64,000 nt of DNA from Rhabditoides inermis. Taxonomy: Eukaryota > Nematoda > Chromadorea > Rhabditida > Rhabditidae. Positions within the stretch are counted from its first letter, which is position 1. The number at the start of each line of letters is the position of its first letter. The position numbers and the translations under genes were made by a program. The DNA lies in contig CAWZYM010000158.1 in NCBI GenBank assembly GCA_963966185.1, positions 1 through 64,000 on the forward strand, in the 5' to 3' direction. This document shows positions 11,700 through 22,823 of the stretch, piece after piece. The notes below the pieces were generated by a model that was given only the letters and a program-made list of their open reading frames with translations, made no database searches and had not been told where the DNA came from.

Positions 11700-12098
11700 A
11701 TGAGTGCGCAATCCGCCCTATCCCTCTCCGCTGCGCAGGTTGCAAACCATACATGTCGACTAGAACAAAAGCGTGTAGGAAAACCTGCTCATCGCGGGTC
11801 CTCTGCTCATCGTATTCGGAGTGCTGATCATCATATTGGCAAATGTGCTCGAGAAGGTATACAGGGACACGTGTTGTTAGCAACGCAAAAACAATAACGC
11901 CAACGCGATAATGGTGGTTCCCATTTCCAGCGCAACGACTTGCGTGAGTACAACCGGGCAGTTGAGATGCACGACGGCAACATCCAAGCGCCGCGATACG
12001 TGGACAAGATGCACGAGCTGGGCATCACAGAGGCTGTCGACTGGAAGGCCTACTTCACTAGGGAATACAAGACATTTGTGCCACGCGAACATGACTAA
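11700..12098 (+). CDS. small single-pass membrane protein, unknown
   Basis: Three exons join in phase 0: 11700-11738, 11779-11856 and 11931-12098, giving 94 residues. A strong membrane helix (LLIAGPLLIVFGVLIIILA) is followed by a charged soluble tail with YNRAVEMHDGNIQAPRYVD and a C-terminal FVPREHD. The first intron is only 40 bp with a weak donor (GTTGCA), so the first exon is less certain than the last two. An AATAAA at 12,126-12,131 gives a 3' UTR of a few tens of bases. I do not recognise the family. Confidence 0.5.
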
Positions 12099-12125
12099 CG
12101 CTCTACCACAAACATAATGTGTTGT

Positions 12126-12131
12126 AATAAA
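12126..12131 (+). terminator. poly(A) signal AATAAA
   Basis: AATAAA 28 bp after the stop codon of the small membrane protein gene ending at 12,098, in the short gap before the convergent UQCRB gene. Confidence 0.55.
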
Positions 12132-12210
12132 CAATTATTTATCTCTCAATTCGACTCTCTATCGGATATAAACAAGTTGAGGGCGATGCTACACGGCTAT
12201 ATGAGAACAC

Positions 12211-12874
12211 TTAGTGCTTGAGCTCGAATCCGGGCTTGATTCCGGAGGTGTCGGCGCGAGCCGTCTTCTCGGCCTCGATCTCGTCGAGGTACGGCTTCAG
12301 GTACCAGGACTCCTAAAATGTAATTATAAACAAAAGATTCAAAAGAACAAATATTAAAAACGCACCTCCTCCCACTTGGTCCACTGGTCCTTGGGCAGAC
12401 GCTCGCCGTGAAGGGCGAGGGTGTGCGCGGTCGACAGACGGCGCTAAAATGATATTTACTTTGAAACAAAAACTCAAAAAGAGTAAATGTAGATACACAC
12501 CTTGCGCTCGTCGAAGAGCCAGGGCTCCTTCAGGTTGAGGCGGCGGAGAGCCTCAGTGACCTCCGGGGCGGGCTCGAAGTAAGTGTCGTGGAACTGGAGT
12601 CCTACAAATACAAATAAATGAGTACAAAAACAATTTCAAACAATCAAAACGCTATTAAAAATTAATACTAACCGTACTCGCGTCCTCCCCAGAGGTAGTT
12701 CCAGGAAACGAACCTCAGGTAGTTAGCCATGGGGTCTACAATATATGAAACAGTATAAAACAAACAAATATTACAAAAATTGACACTGAAGGGAGCAAGA
12801 ACGAACTCACTGTTGTAGGCGAACTTGATGTTCTTGGCCGCACCAGCTGCAGCCTTAGCGATAGGAGCCGCCAT
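12211..12874 (-). CDS. uqcrb: cytochrome b-c1 complex subunit 7 (UQCRB/QCR7)
   Basis: Matrix-side accessory subunit of mitochondrial complex III, needed for stability of the cytochrome b core. Five exons, 12874-12811, 12735-12673, 12601-12501, 12443-12366 and 12312-12211, join in phase to give 135 residues. Family landmarks are an N-terminal Ala/Lys-rich helix, SWNYLWGGREYGLQFHDTY, EVTEALRRLN and LPKDQWTKWEEESWYLKPYL. The last matches the conserved LPKEQWTKYEE...LEPYL block of the human protein. The ATG directly follows TTTTACAG, a probable trans-splice acceptor. Introns are short (43-75 bp). The gene is divergent from SF3B6; the two share about 350 bp of upstream DNA. Confidence 0.93.
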
Positions 12875-13221
12875 CTGTAAAATTGAAGAATGACAACGTC
12901 TACATGTTAGGAACAAAGAAACGTCAATAAACAAACAACAAATGATGAAAATAAACACAAATAACGAGAGACGTGAGGGTTTTCAGAATGCACCGGAAAA
13001 ATGATAGTTTTGCGCCGTGTAGGTGACACACGAATTGCGCAATCGAATCCGAGTGCGGTGCTCGTCAAGATCCATGTGCATCTTTGCGATACACTCCCTC
13101 CCTCGTAGATTGTTTATTTTGATTGTTGTTGCCTTTCGTTTTTTTGTAATAGCTGTGTTTTGAGCATACAAAATCACTAATTCTTGTAGGACTCGATCCT
13201 CATCTTCACAGTGAGTGCAAC
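12875..13221. promoter_or_regulatory. shared upstream region of divergent UQCRB and SF3B6
   Basis: A 347 bp gap between two divergent housekeeping gene starts. It should hold both promoters, but I see no clear TATA box or other decisive motif. Confidence 0.35.
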
Positions 13222-13976
13222 ATGGCTATGGCAGCACGTGGACGCGGGGGTAAGATTGCCCCCGATGTCAACCGCATCCTCTACATCAAGAACCTGCCCT
13301 ACAAGATCACCGCCGAGGAGATGTACGACATCTTCGGAAAGTTCGGAGCGGTCAGGCAGATTAGGATGTGAGTATTTGTATTTTGCATTTCTCTCGACCA
13401 TCCCAAAACATCGCGTGTGCGATGCCCAGTTTAGTTTTTCTAAAACTTGTAGTGATGTTAGGCATAGCCGAAGGTTATTGTTTTTGGAAATACTGAAATA
13501 TGTACAGTGGCAACACTGCGGAGACGCGTGGAACTGCGTTCGTCGTCTACGAGGACATTTTCGACGCGAAGAACGCGTGCGAGCACCTCTCCGGATTCAA
13601 CGTCAGCAACCGGTCAGTTCATGTTCTTCCTGTTTGGCAGTTTGGCTTATTGTAAGTTGTAAGTTTCTGTATCAGCGTGTTGAGCACGTGTGAATTTTCT
13701 TTTTACAGATACCTTGTCGTTCTCTACTACCAAACCACCAAGGCGTGGAGGAGAATGGACACTGATCAGGTACGATTGATGCATATGATGCTATGATTCT
13801 TGTTGTTTATTTGTGTGTTGTGGGAAGAAGTGGTTGTAATCTCGAAGCTCATTATTGTACATGACTGTTTATAGGCGAGAGCGAAGCTGGAGGACGTGAA
13901 GGAGCGGTATGGCATGGGAGGAGACATCGAGAAGGAGAAGGAAAAAGAGATGGCCACTCCGTTCGCCAAGCGATAA
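13222..13976 (+). CDS. sf3b6: splicing factor 3B subunit 6 (SF3b14a/p14)
   Basis: U2 snRNP protein that binds SF3B1 and contacts the branch-point region of pre-mRNA. Four exons, 13222-13367, 13508-13612, 13709-13769 and 13875-13976, join in phase to give 137 residues. The RNA-recognition motif is clear: RNP2 as ILYIKNLPY (about residues 18-26) and RNP1-like [11 protein letters not shown] in exon 2. These are followed by [14 protein letters not shown] and RYLVVLYYQ, matching the human protein nearly residue for residue. The tail ending MATPFAKR replaces the human C-terminus. No alternative assignment is plausible. Confidence 0.95.
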
Positions 13977-14174
13977 ACATCCCACTGCGATAAGTTATTC
14001 CCTCCTCATTTTGTTCGACACTGATCGATACTATGGTCTCCTTTGTACAGCTGGTTGTTGTTGAATTCGTGGTTTGCATTCATAAACGATTTGTCACACA
14101 TCACATCTGTAGTGCTTATTGGTATGCAGGCTGATCATGGGATTGACGAGAAAGTGGTTTGATTATTGCGAAGA

Positions 14175-14470
14175 ATGCTACTCCGTGTGGTCTGTATTGT
14201 CGTTTTATTCAACGTCGTGTTGGGATATGAGAAGCCCGACGATCTGTGAGTCTTCCTTGTCCAAACGGTTTCAGTCGGAATATGTTCAGTGCATGTGCGG
14301 ACGTGCCGTCGTTGAGTGTTCCATCTATGAAAGCTGAATGCGATTCGATGGGGGACAGTACAGTGTGCTCTGATGAGTCGACGGAAGACGCGTGCGCCGA
14401 TTTTACAACCTCTTCCCTCGTGCAACTCCAGAAGTTTGGCGACTACGGCCGCTTCTGCTGCCACAAATAA
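14175..14470 (+). CDS. small secreted six-cysteine protein
   Basis: Two exons, 14175-14245 and 14275-14470, separated by a 29 bp intron, encode 88 residues. The N-terminus MLLRVVCIVVLFNVVLG is a good signal peptide. The mature part has six cysteines spaced C-x14-C-x8-C-x8-C-x21-CC, ending FCCHK, so three disulfides are likely. It does not match the ShK or defensin patterns I know. An AATAAA lies at 14,509-14,514. The intron is very short, but the phase is kept and an in-frame read-through is not possible. Possible roles (effector, signalling peptide, cuticle component) cannot be separated from sequence. Confidence 0.55.
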
Positions 14471-14586
14471 TCTAATCACATAATTGGCCTCATTTACATA
14501 ATGGTGTCAATAAAAGCTTGTGATAGCGTCCTTTCGCCGCATTGTTTATTTCTTCCTCACCTCGCGCGGTTGCGCATTCTTCAATT

Positions 14587-15604
14587 ATGAGTCATTTCAA
14601 CAAGTGCGTTGCTCACTCTGTCGTTCCTTTTCCGTCACCCCGTCTCGTTCAGTTCTCAGTTACAACATGTTAAACGCTTTGCTCCCCTCGTGCTCGCCAC
14701 TGCTGCCGTGATAGCCGCCGTCCTCTTCTATCGCAGTACGTCCACGATGATATCGATTGGTCGGATATCGATCGATTCTAGGCCGCTCCACCGCTGCCGA
14801 CCCACCATCGGAGAAGTCTTCGAAGGCAACCACCCCCCGCTCTACCTCTGATGCCACCAGGGTACCGGTAGTGTTACTGGGATTACTGTAACTGCCCACT
14901 TTAGTCGAGTGTGTCGTCGAGTTCGGTGGCGAGCGACAGCGGCAGTGGCAAAGTGAAGCTGTAAGTGTCCTCTGCCCCCCGTCGCCTCTACTCTGTTCAG
15001 TGGCACGGGCCGACCGCGTCGCTCGAAGGGGGACTCTAGCAGCGCGGCCGAGAGCTGCGACGCAGCGAGCCTCGCCTCCTCCGCCCCCACCAGCCACGCA
15101 ACCACACCCAAAGTGCGCACCAACTGAGTAGTGATTGATAGCGATTGTGATTGTCGAATAAACTGTTTGTAGCTGGACTCGATTCGTGATGAGCTGTACC
15201 CGCCGAGCGAATCGGAGGTGGCGCAAGAGGTGGACGCGGTCGAGGCCAAGTCGGAGACCAGGGTACGGTACTTTCAAAAAGGGGGGTACGGTGGTTAGGC
15301 GTTGGGGTACGGTATTGGTGGATTACGGTACTTTTGATTTGCAGTTGGCGTCTCGCACATCGCAGTGCTATTGCCGCACTCGCAACAAGGACGGTATTCT
15401 CAAGGACACGGAGTGTCTCTTTGATCCCAAGGTACGGTAGCGGGGCGTCACGGATTACTGTATCTGGTGCGGGGTACGGTAGAACAGTACGGATTACAGT
15501 AGGGTGAATCGATTCAGGAGAGGCTGTCGCTGCTGCAGACGCTGAGCGATGGCAACGAATTCACCACCTACAAGCCGCTCGACCTCGTCAAAAGCGAGAG
15601 TGCG

Positions 15605-15675
<71 letters not shown>

Positions 15676-15882
15676 TCTCTCTCCCCTTCCTCTTTCTCAC
15701 CCCCCCCCCTTGCAGAGCCGAAGACATCGTCTCTGTCGCGGCACTCTCGCCAGAAGCGGTACGACGTGCAGTCTCAGTCGTACCTCACCCCCTTCAACCC
15801 CATCCTGCACGCACTCACCTACGCTGATAGACACTCGTCCATCATCTCCCAGCTGGTCGCCAACTACTCGTACCTCGAGTAG
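14587..15882 (+). CDS. single-pass membrane protein, unknown family
   Basis: Nine exons join in phase to give 257 residues: 14587-14603, 14653-14735, 14782-14861, 14905-14960, 15001-15112, 15173-15262, 15345-15431, 15518-15599 and 15716-15882. A membrane helix (about residues 15-32, FAPLVLATAAVIAAVLFY) follows a short N-terminus. Next come a long Ser/Thr/Ala-rich, probably disordered segment, an acidic stretch (DELYPPSESEVAQEVDAVE), a CYCRTRNKDGILKDTECLF block and a conserved-looking C-terminus (YLTPFNPILHALTYADRHSS). Intron 8 is almost entirely a CT dinucleotide run. No known domain was recognised. It may be a tail-exposed organelle or ER protein; function unknown. Confidence 0.65.
15604..15714 (+). 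repeat. CT dinucleotide tract acting as intron polypyrimidine tract
   Basis: Nearly pure CT repeats with small interruptions fill intron 8 of the membrane-protein gene and run into its 3' acceptor TTGCAG. Confidence 0.8.
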
Positions 15883-15938
15883 ATCGATCATTCTATCTTA
15901 CACGCTTACAATATTGTATTATACAAATGTATGATAAA

Positions 15939-17319
15939 CTATTTTGTATATTGTTTGCGTGTGTTTAGTGCGGGCTGCTTGCACACGAACGCGTATTCCT
16001 TACTGCACTCTGTCTGGTTCCACGTCCACTGCTCTTGAGGCGAGCCGGCGAACGGAGGAGTGTAGCTCATCTGAAATGAGATGAGGAGGCTGATCGGAGG
16101 AAGGCTTTGCATCACTGAGGGAGGGAGAGAGGGAGAGGGAGAGAGGGAGAGAGAGATAGAGATAGAGAGATTGAGAGAGATGACTGACCACCCCGCACTG
16201 CTTGGTGACGTCTCGATCGGAGACGACCTTCGGCTGGTAGTCGATAGACGTGCCGTCCACCCACCCGATCGCATCGTTGACGAGGAACTGGAGGCCGATC
16301 CACGCGACCACCGACTGCGACTGAGCACCCACTACCAGACCTGCAATGATCAGTCACTCGATATCGCTGTGACTGGTTCCAAAGCATCGATGTTGGCAAA
16401 GAGATATCACACGGTCTCTGTAAAAAGCGAACTCTCGATAAACTAGAAAAATCATAGTCACGGATTTTGATGAAATTAATTTTCCTGAGGTTTTTGAACA
16501 ATCTGAACACATCCTGCGCAGTGGCTAAATCCAAAAAAAATTTTGGTACCAGATATGGTATACGGTACCCCAAATTTGCATAATGACCCAAACTCAACCA
16601 AATTTTGATCTGAAGGTGTCATTTTACTCGTTACATTATTATAAACAAGTTTATAATTGAACATTTCTGTATAATTTCAATGATTAAAAAATTATAGTCA
16701 CAAAACCGAAATTTTTTCTATTTTTCCAGATATTTTCTTTTTTGAAAATTTAACCGATGTCCGCCCAGTCCAAATGAAAGCAACGTTATATTAAGCAGAT
16801 TATGACGGTCATTTTCAGCTATTAAAATCAAAAATCGAGAAACACCTTTTTTGGGAACAGCCGCTCAAAGTTGGTACACTCCGACATTCCTAGTCAACAA
16901 AATTCCAACCGCAAAGCATTTATCAACAAAAATTGCGGTGATTCTTCAAATCAAACTATTCAAATGTTTATACGTTATCTCTAACACGATATTTACTCGT
17001 AGTAAAGTAAATCACTCATAAGAACATAAAATCGTTAACGTTTTGCGATGATTGCAGGTACACCAATCGGGCTCTTGCATTCATTCCCATTCGGGTATTT
17101 GCCTTGCGGACAATACTCATACGAACCAACATTGAATCAACATTGATGTTGATAATCGATAGATATTTGTTATCTATCGATAATCGAAATGCGCGGCAAC
17201 TAAGGACCAGCTTGCGTTGTTTTGCTTGCGGTATCTTGTGCGCAACCCAACCTCTTTCACTTTGATCTGTCCGTAGATGTAGAATCAGAAATAATCGAGA
17301 TGTGAACGACTTCGATCTC

Positions 17320-17350
<31 letters not shown>

Positions 17351-19084
17351 TGCGCTCTCTCTCGGGATCGGCCAAGCAAGTCTCACTCTGCAGTCATCTC
17401 AGGTGCGAGAAAATAGAACATTTTAATCTTATGGAGTCCAAGATGATGGCTTACCGAGATGAAATCCACAAGATTGGAATAATCACCTACATATGTATAA
17501 CAAAAATACTTTTGAAAAAAGTAGCTATACTTCGCTCACTTCCTCGTATCAAGTAATCAAGTTTGTCATTGGCGATCAGCCTGCTTCGGCCTTGGCTGAA
17601 GCGCCTGCCGCGCAAAGAATTAAGATTACCGGAGTTCCGGAGTACGTTAGTACGAAAAAAACCAAAGCTTTTCTACTTCACTCCCCCTCAGGACTATGGA
17701 ACATGTGGACCTCGAAACAACAGCCAAATCATGGTCACTGCGACCAAGTCAGGAGTTGATAATAGATTTTCAGCTGAAGACTGTCGTAGATAAGTATCCC
17801 TCCGAGAGAAACAGTGAGCCGGCACGGAGTAGGCTACACGTATTTTAGAATCACTGTTGACATTAAGTGGAGTGGTTATAGGAATTCGTTTCCTGTGGTC
17901 AGTTGAATCTCACATTATCGGACAAGCTGGTCCTTATTTGCCGCGCATTCGATTATCGATGGAAATCAAATAGCTATCGATAACCAACATCAATGTTGGT
18001 TCGTATGAGTATTGTCCGCAAGGCAAATACCCGAATGGGAATGAATGCAAGAGCCCGATTGGTGTACCTGCAATCATCGCAAAACGTTAACGATTTCATG
18101 TTCTTATGAGTGATTTACTTTACTACGAGTAATTATCGTGTTAGAGATAACGTATAAACATTTGAATAGTTTGATTTGAAGAATCCCCGCAATTTTTGTT
18201 GATAAATGCTTTGCAGTTGGAATTTTGTTGACTAGGAATGTCGGAGTGTACCAACTTTGAGCGGCTGTTCCCAAAAAATGTGTCTTTCGATTTTTGATTT
18301 TAATAACTGAAAATGACCGTCATAATCTGCTTAATATAACGTTGTTTTCATTTGGACTGGGCGGACATCGGTTAAATTTTCAAAAAAGAAAATATCTGGA
18401 AAAATAGAAAATTTTTCGGTTTTGTGACTATAACTTTTCAATCATTGAAATTATGCAGAAACGTTCAATTATAAACTTGTTTCTAATAGTGTAACGAGTA
18501 AAATGACACCTTCAGATCAAAGTTTGGTTGAGTTTGGGCCATTATGCAAATTTGGGGTACCGTATACCATATCTGGTACCAAAAATTTTTTTGGACTTAG
18601 CCACTGCGCAGGATGTGTTCAGAATGTTCGAAAACCTCAGGAAAATTGATTTCATCAAAATCCGTGACTATGATTTTTCTAGTTTTGGTCTAGTCTGTGG
18701 AGAGTTCGATTTTTACAGAGACCGTGTGATATATATGAAAAGGTGGGTGTGGAGAGGGACATATATGAAGAGAGATAATCATCTTGAGAGACTCACTTCT
18801 GACAAAGTAGTCCTCAGCTGGTGAGTGAATGGAGGCGAGGTGAGCCTGATTGGATTGTTGCAAACAGTACGTCTCCGCCATCGCGAATCCCGATATCGTC
18901 AGCGTGCTCTTGGGGTACACCTGAACAAGGCCCCGCCCACTGTGACCACGCCCACTTACTTACCATGTAACATGATCCAGTGAGAGCGAAGTAGTTCCAG
19001 GATGGAAGACAGGGGCCTAGCGTCTGAAAAAAGCTCTCTCTCTCTCTCTCTCTCGCGCTCTCTATCTCTTTCTCGCTCTCTCTA

Positions 19085-19118
<34 letters not shown>

Positions 19119-19475
19119 CTTACCGGCGACTGCGTTGGAGCAGAAGGTGTAGAGGTCAGAAGCGTCACGCATATGAACATCCGCTTTTCCTGAAGTTACC
19201 CATTCACAACAGTAGTTTTTGTTAAGATCCTCGAAACTTTCTTCCCAAAGTCATAACTCATGACTCATAACATGCGCATCGTAAATGTGTAAGTAGCTTC
19301 ATCAAAACAACCATTTGAGGCGTTGCTAGGAAATTTCGAAGAGACCGCTACTTGAAAGGGTTTACCTACCCTGCAGTTGTGGAGCTTCCATCGACATCCC
19401 TGGCTCACTCCATAGCCATAACCAGACATCGAGACGCACTGGCCAGAGTCGAGCTGCGGCTCCCCTACACAGAAA

Positions 19476-19514
<39 letters not shown>

Positions 19515-19961
19515 TCTTTCTCTCTCTCTCTCTCTCGCTATCTCTCTCTCTCTTCCTCCCCCTCTCCCCCTCACCTTCTGCCCAGTTTGCGTACTGCATG
19601 GGCGTCCAGTCTGTCCACATCCAGAGTGCCTGGCTGTACAGCCCACTCCCTCCCACCCAGATATCGCCAGAATACGACGTGGTGTACTCTGCAGACAGTC
19701 TATCGTTCTATTCTCGCGGTGAGTCGCGTATTGTGGAGTAGATCAGAGAAAGACGGACAGTCTGCGGTAAACGCGCTCAAAGGGAACACAGAGGCAGACG
19801 GCATGTGCTCCAATTATTCAAAAGGAGAGAGAGAGGGAGAGAGAGGGACGCACCGCATAGCGCTTTCTGTAAGGTTGCGTCAGTGACGGCGGCGAGGTGT
19901 CCCCTCTGCGACACGCAGTACTGTTCCGCGTCGATGAAAGACGCCGCGTCTTTGACCAGCT

Positions 19962-20016
<55 letters not shown>

Positions 20017-20018
20017 TG

Positions 20019-20068
<50 letters not shown>

Positions 20069-20172
20069 CCTCTCCCTACCATATAGCACTTTCCCTGATA
20101 GACTTCTCCGTCGCACTGCGCGTCTACTGTTGAGAGAAGGGGAAGTAGAGCGAGCGCGAGCAGTGTCCGCAT
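15939..20172 (-). CDS. secreted C-type lectin with two CTLD domains
   Basis: Nine exons join in phase to give 313 residues: 20172-20080, 19959-19854, 19688-19575, 19464-19370, 19189-19124, 19023-18964, 18920-18797, 16340-16189 and 16070-15939. It has a signal peptide ([18 protein letters not shown]), a first C-type lectin domain (from [12 protein letters not shown]; core [36 protein letters not shown], ending FICVT), a short Thr/Ser/Pro linker and a second domain ([20 protein letters not shown] to EYAFVC). Classical sugar-binding triplets (EPN or QPD) are not evident, so carbohydrate binding is uncertain. Such secreted lectins are expanded in nematodes and linked to immunity. Intron 7 is interrupted by a 2.3 kb foldback element, yet phases still match. 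The start of exon 3 was chosen (CTGCAG acceptor) because the other options give stops. Confidence 0.85.
16407..18729. mobile_element. 2.3 kb foldback element with about 0.8 kb inverted repeats
   Basis: Two long inverted repeats face each other: left about 16,407-17,214, right about 17,928-18,729. The outer ends read TCACACGGTCTCTG and its reverse complement, and are flanked by TA on both sides (16,405-16,406 and 18,730-18,731), fitting a TA target duplication. The arms differ by scattered substitutions and an 11-12 base deletion near the left end. The roughly 710 bp centre has a CT run and no transposase. It sits wholly within intron 7 of the lectin gene. A non-autonomous DNA transposon of the foldback kind is the simplest reading; a Tc1/mariner-like helper is suggested only by the TA. 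Confidence 0.8.
19036..20064. repeat. three CT/AG dinucleotide tracts in lectin introns
   Basis: CT runs on the plus strand at about 19,036-19,118, 19,479-19,552 and 19,967-20,064 lie in introns 5, 3 and 1 of the minus-strand lectin gene. The transcript therefore carries AG-rich runs. Confidence 0.85.
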
Positions 20173-20802
20173 ACCGGCAAGGTGTGCAAATCTTATCGAA
20201 TCGCCGCGAGGATTATGCCATATAATGCGCACTGATCGATGGGGCGTGCGATAACGTCGGATTCTGATGACGAATTGCTGTGGAACGTAAAGGAGCCGCT
20301 CAGCTGCCCATCTACATTGCCGCGATGATACTGGTAAGATGATGCACGCTGTCGTTGTCGTTGACTTGCGATTCAGGCTCGCGATTCTCTCTCGCATGCG
20401 AAATCCGCGTTGGCGTTCTAGCATGTCGACAGGGACACTCGGATGCGACTGTTCGAGCAATGCCCCGTGAGTTGCGAGGGGGCTGCGAACACTGAACACT
20501 TTAAGAACATCGCCTCACAAACAGAGCTGGACATGGCGCTGTTTCAGTGGAGCAGATGGGGCGCGAGCAGGGAGATTCTTCGGTCGCGGACGCGGCCTTT
20601 GCACAGCACCTCCAACTTTTCTATGAAGTTTGTAGAGAAATAGACCGATCACCGCCAATCTTCTATTTACAGTAATCCGTACTGGATACAGTAGTTCCTA
20701 TATCTCCTATCCGCTGTAGCCAGTACTTCACACAGTAATCTCTATTTATACAGTAGATCCTATCTCCTACCGTAACCCTATTTCCTACCGTATGTTTTGC
20801 AG
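20173..20802. other. upstream region, possible unplaced 5' exons
   Basis: Lies between the lectin start (minus) and the first firm exon of the next plus-strand gene. Reading frames at about 20,404-20,467 and 20,491-20,628 have splice-like edges but give phases that do not join to the exon at 20,803. Short CAGTAATC-like motifs repeat at 20,670-20,770. Confidence 0.35.
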
Positions 20803-21552
20803 AATGTTCTGCCTGCCAGCTGCCATTGTCGCACAGTTACAGCATCTCGAACAGAGTGAGCAAGTGCTGCGTGAATTTTCCACCAATCACTCGATTTCAG
20901 ATGGGCTTCTCGGAAGTATGGCGCTCCATCCATATGTACTGCAACGAGACGAACACCGACCAGAGGTTCATAATCGCAGTCGACATTCTAATAAGCGGTG
21001 TCCATTCCACCCAGTCTACGATGCAGATGGCCACAATTCATTCCCTATATCAGATGGGATTTCTTTGGTGAGACAACATTCTGTGAAGCTGAAGAGCTTG
21101 AAATAAGTGACAGTGTGATTTCAGTGAATCAGTAGAGGAGTTCTGTCTGATGAAACGTGGGCTCAGTCACGCTCAGTCATATACTTCATACAAAAACAAA
21201 CACTCGATGCATTCGACACAAATGATGTGAAAATGTCTAGGTACTGTAATCACATCGCAAAATGTATCTTCCCAATATCATTTTCAGGATGACGAGGGCA
21301 CATCTGAACAAGATGACGACACAATCGGACATGGAAGACTTTGAGTTGGCGTTCTCCGCCGACTTCACACCATTGGTGAGGGCTTACACTGTGTTAGTCA
21401 TTAGTGTACTATACATGTTTCAGATCGACAAGCTCAGCCTCGTGCTCGTCGCATGTCACTACTCGGACTACGCAGTGGTCTCCGACGAGTTCGACAACGT
21501 TATTGTCATGCTCATACACCGTTTCCTTAGTTCTCCACAGTATTTCGCATAA
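20803..21552 (+). CDS. unrecognised protein, C-terminal exons
   Basis: Four exons join in phase: 20803-20855, 20901-21067, 21288-21375 and 21424-21552 (stop 21,550-21,552). The product includes CSACQLPLSHSYS, FIIAVDILISGVHSTQS, QSDMEDFELAFSADFTPLID and a C-terminus with LVLVACHYSDYAVVSDEFDN. The last three exons are firm. The exon at 20,803 can be read in two frames; I chose the one that fits the downstream phase. The 5' end is missing or lies in the preceding 600 bp. No family is recognised. Confidence 0.5.
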
Positions 21553-21706
21553 CTAACTATTTCATAGTAAAGTACCGTTTATATACCATTTCGATTTGCC
21601 CCATGTTACCTTATTTTTATTGTATAACAGTAACAAACAGTTTCCTCTTCACTTGGGGGGGGGCGGAAAGTGGAGGGCTTATCGCAGTCTCACCGCGCGG
21701 ATTATA

Positions 21707-22375
21707 GGCCTCCGGCAGACTTTTTCGCGAGCGAAATGCGAAAATAATCGCAAAACTTTTAGCTTGAGAGATTCGCGAAACTACCCATAATCGCGCGAAC
21801 TCGTGATTTTTTCGCTGTAATTTGGCGAATTCGAAGATATTCGCTTTCACTGAGAATTACACAGACTTGTTTTCTTTGTTATAATTGAAAACTTACTTTT
21901 TAGAGGTTGTGTGACATGTTTAACACCAAACGTTCAAATAAGAACATTGTTTTGTCACTTGCGCACGCCTTTTTTTCAAATTCGCCAAAATTTTCGCGCG
22001 AATCGGGTGGCACGAGTGCGCAACGACTAGTATTCAATTACTGCGAACAATTGTGATCAATACAGCTTCCACGATGTTTATGAAATGTCTTTTCATTTAT
22101 AAAGAATGAAAAATATACAGAAAAGTCAATTTTCGTACATGGATTCGCGAAAAAGTAGCGAATCTCTGGTATCTCTTGTTTCGCAGCGAAAACGGAATCC
22201 GCGAAAATTTTCGCGATTCGCTGAAGTTTTCGCGCGAAAAAGTATGTCACCTATTTTCGCATTTTTTTGCCGAAAGCATTTTTGCGATTCGCACTGCGAT
22301 TCGCAAATCGATAATGCATGCTAAAGCATTGCAGTTTTCGCGCGATTTTTTTCGCGAAAAAGTCTGCCCGGGGCC
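21707..22375. mobile_element. TTTTCGCG-rich inverted-repeat element
   Basis: The ends are inverted: GCAGACTTTTTCGCG after GGCCTCCG on the left, and CGCGAAAAAGTCTGC before CCGGGGCC on the right. TA dinucleotides flank both sides. The 0.67 kb interior is full of short TTTTCGCG and CGCGAAAA motifs on both strands and has no coding potential. It looks like a non-autonomous DNA element or a relic satellite-like repeat. The exact termini are uncertain by a few bases. Confidence 0.6.
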
Positions 22376-22823
22376 ATACTCTAATACGTAAATCTTGTCA
22401 CCTTTTGGTTTGAGGCTGATAAAATAGAATGATGATTAATCAATTTAACGAACTGACTGTCTTTTTATTATTGAAAGTGATTTATCGGGATAAATGTTGC
22501 ATGGACGAGACACGTGGGTAAAGCTGGTATGGCGAGAGGGAGCGGGAAAACGTACAGGTAAAGGGGAGAGAGATAAGGAGGGAGAGAACGAGACAGAGAG
22601 AGTGAGAGTGAGATGAGGGGGCATAAGGGTTAATTAGCAGATCACGAGGACATTTCACATAATAAAGGGATACTGTGACTATAGGCACTTAGAATGTTCA
22701 CAAAAAAGTGACGAATAGAACACAACACAACTGAATGAATAACATCTATGCTATTATGGAAGTGTGACCCTGTGAAGACAGGCTCTCCGGAGGCGTATAT
22801 CGGTATCTGACGTCTTCTATTGT
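22376..22823. other. 3' flank of carboxypeptidase gene
   Basis: Contains the likely 3' UTR of the minus-strand carboxypeptidase (stop at 22,824) and purine-rich GAGA sequence at about 22,560-22,620. No gene seen. Confidence 0.45.

Noticed and set aside
16407..18729. Autonomous Tc1/mariner transposon
   Set aside because: TA flanks fit, but the 0.7 kb centre has no transposase frame or DDE/D motif; it is called non-autonomous.
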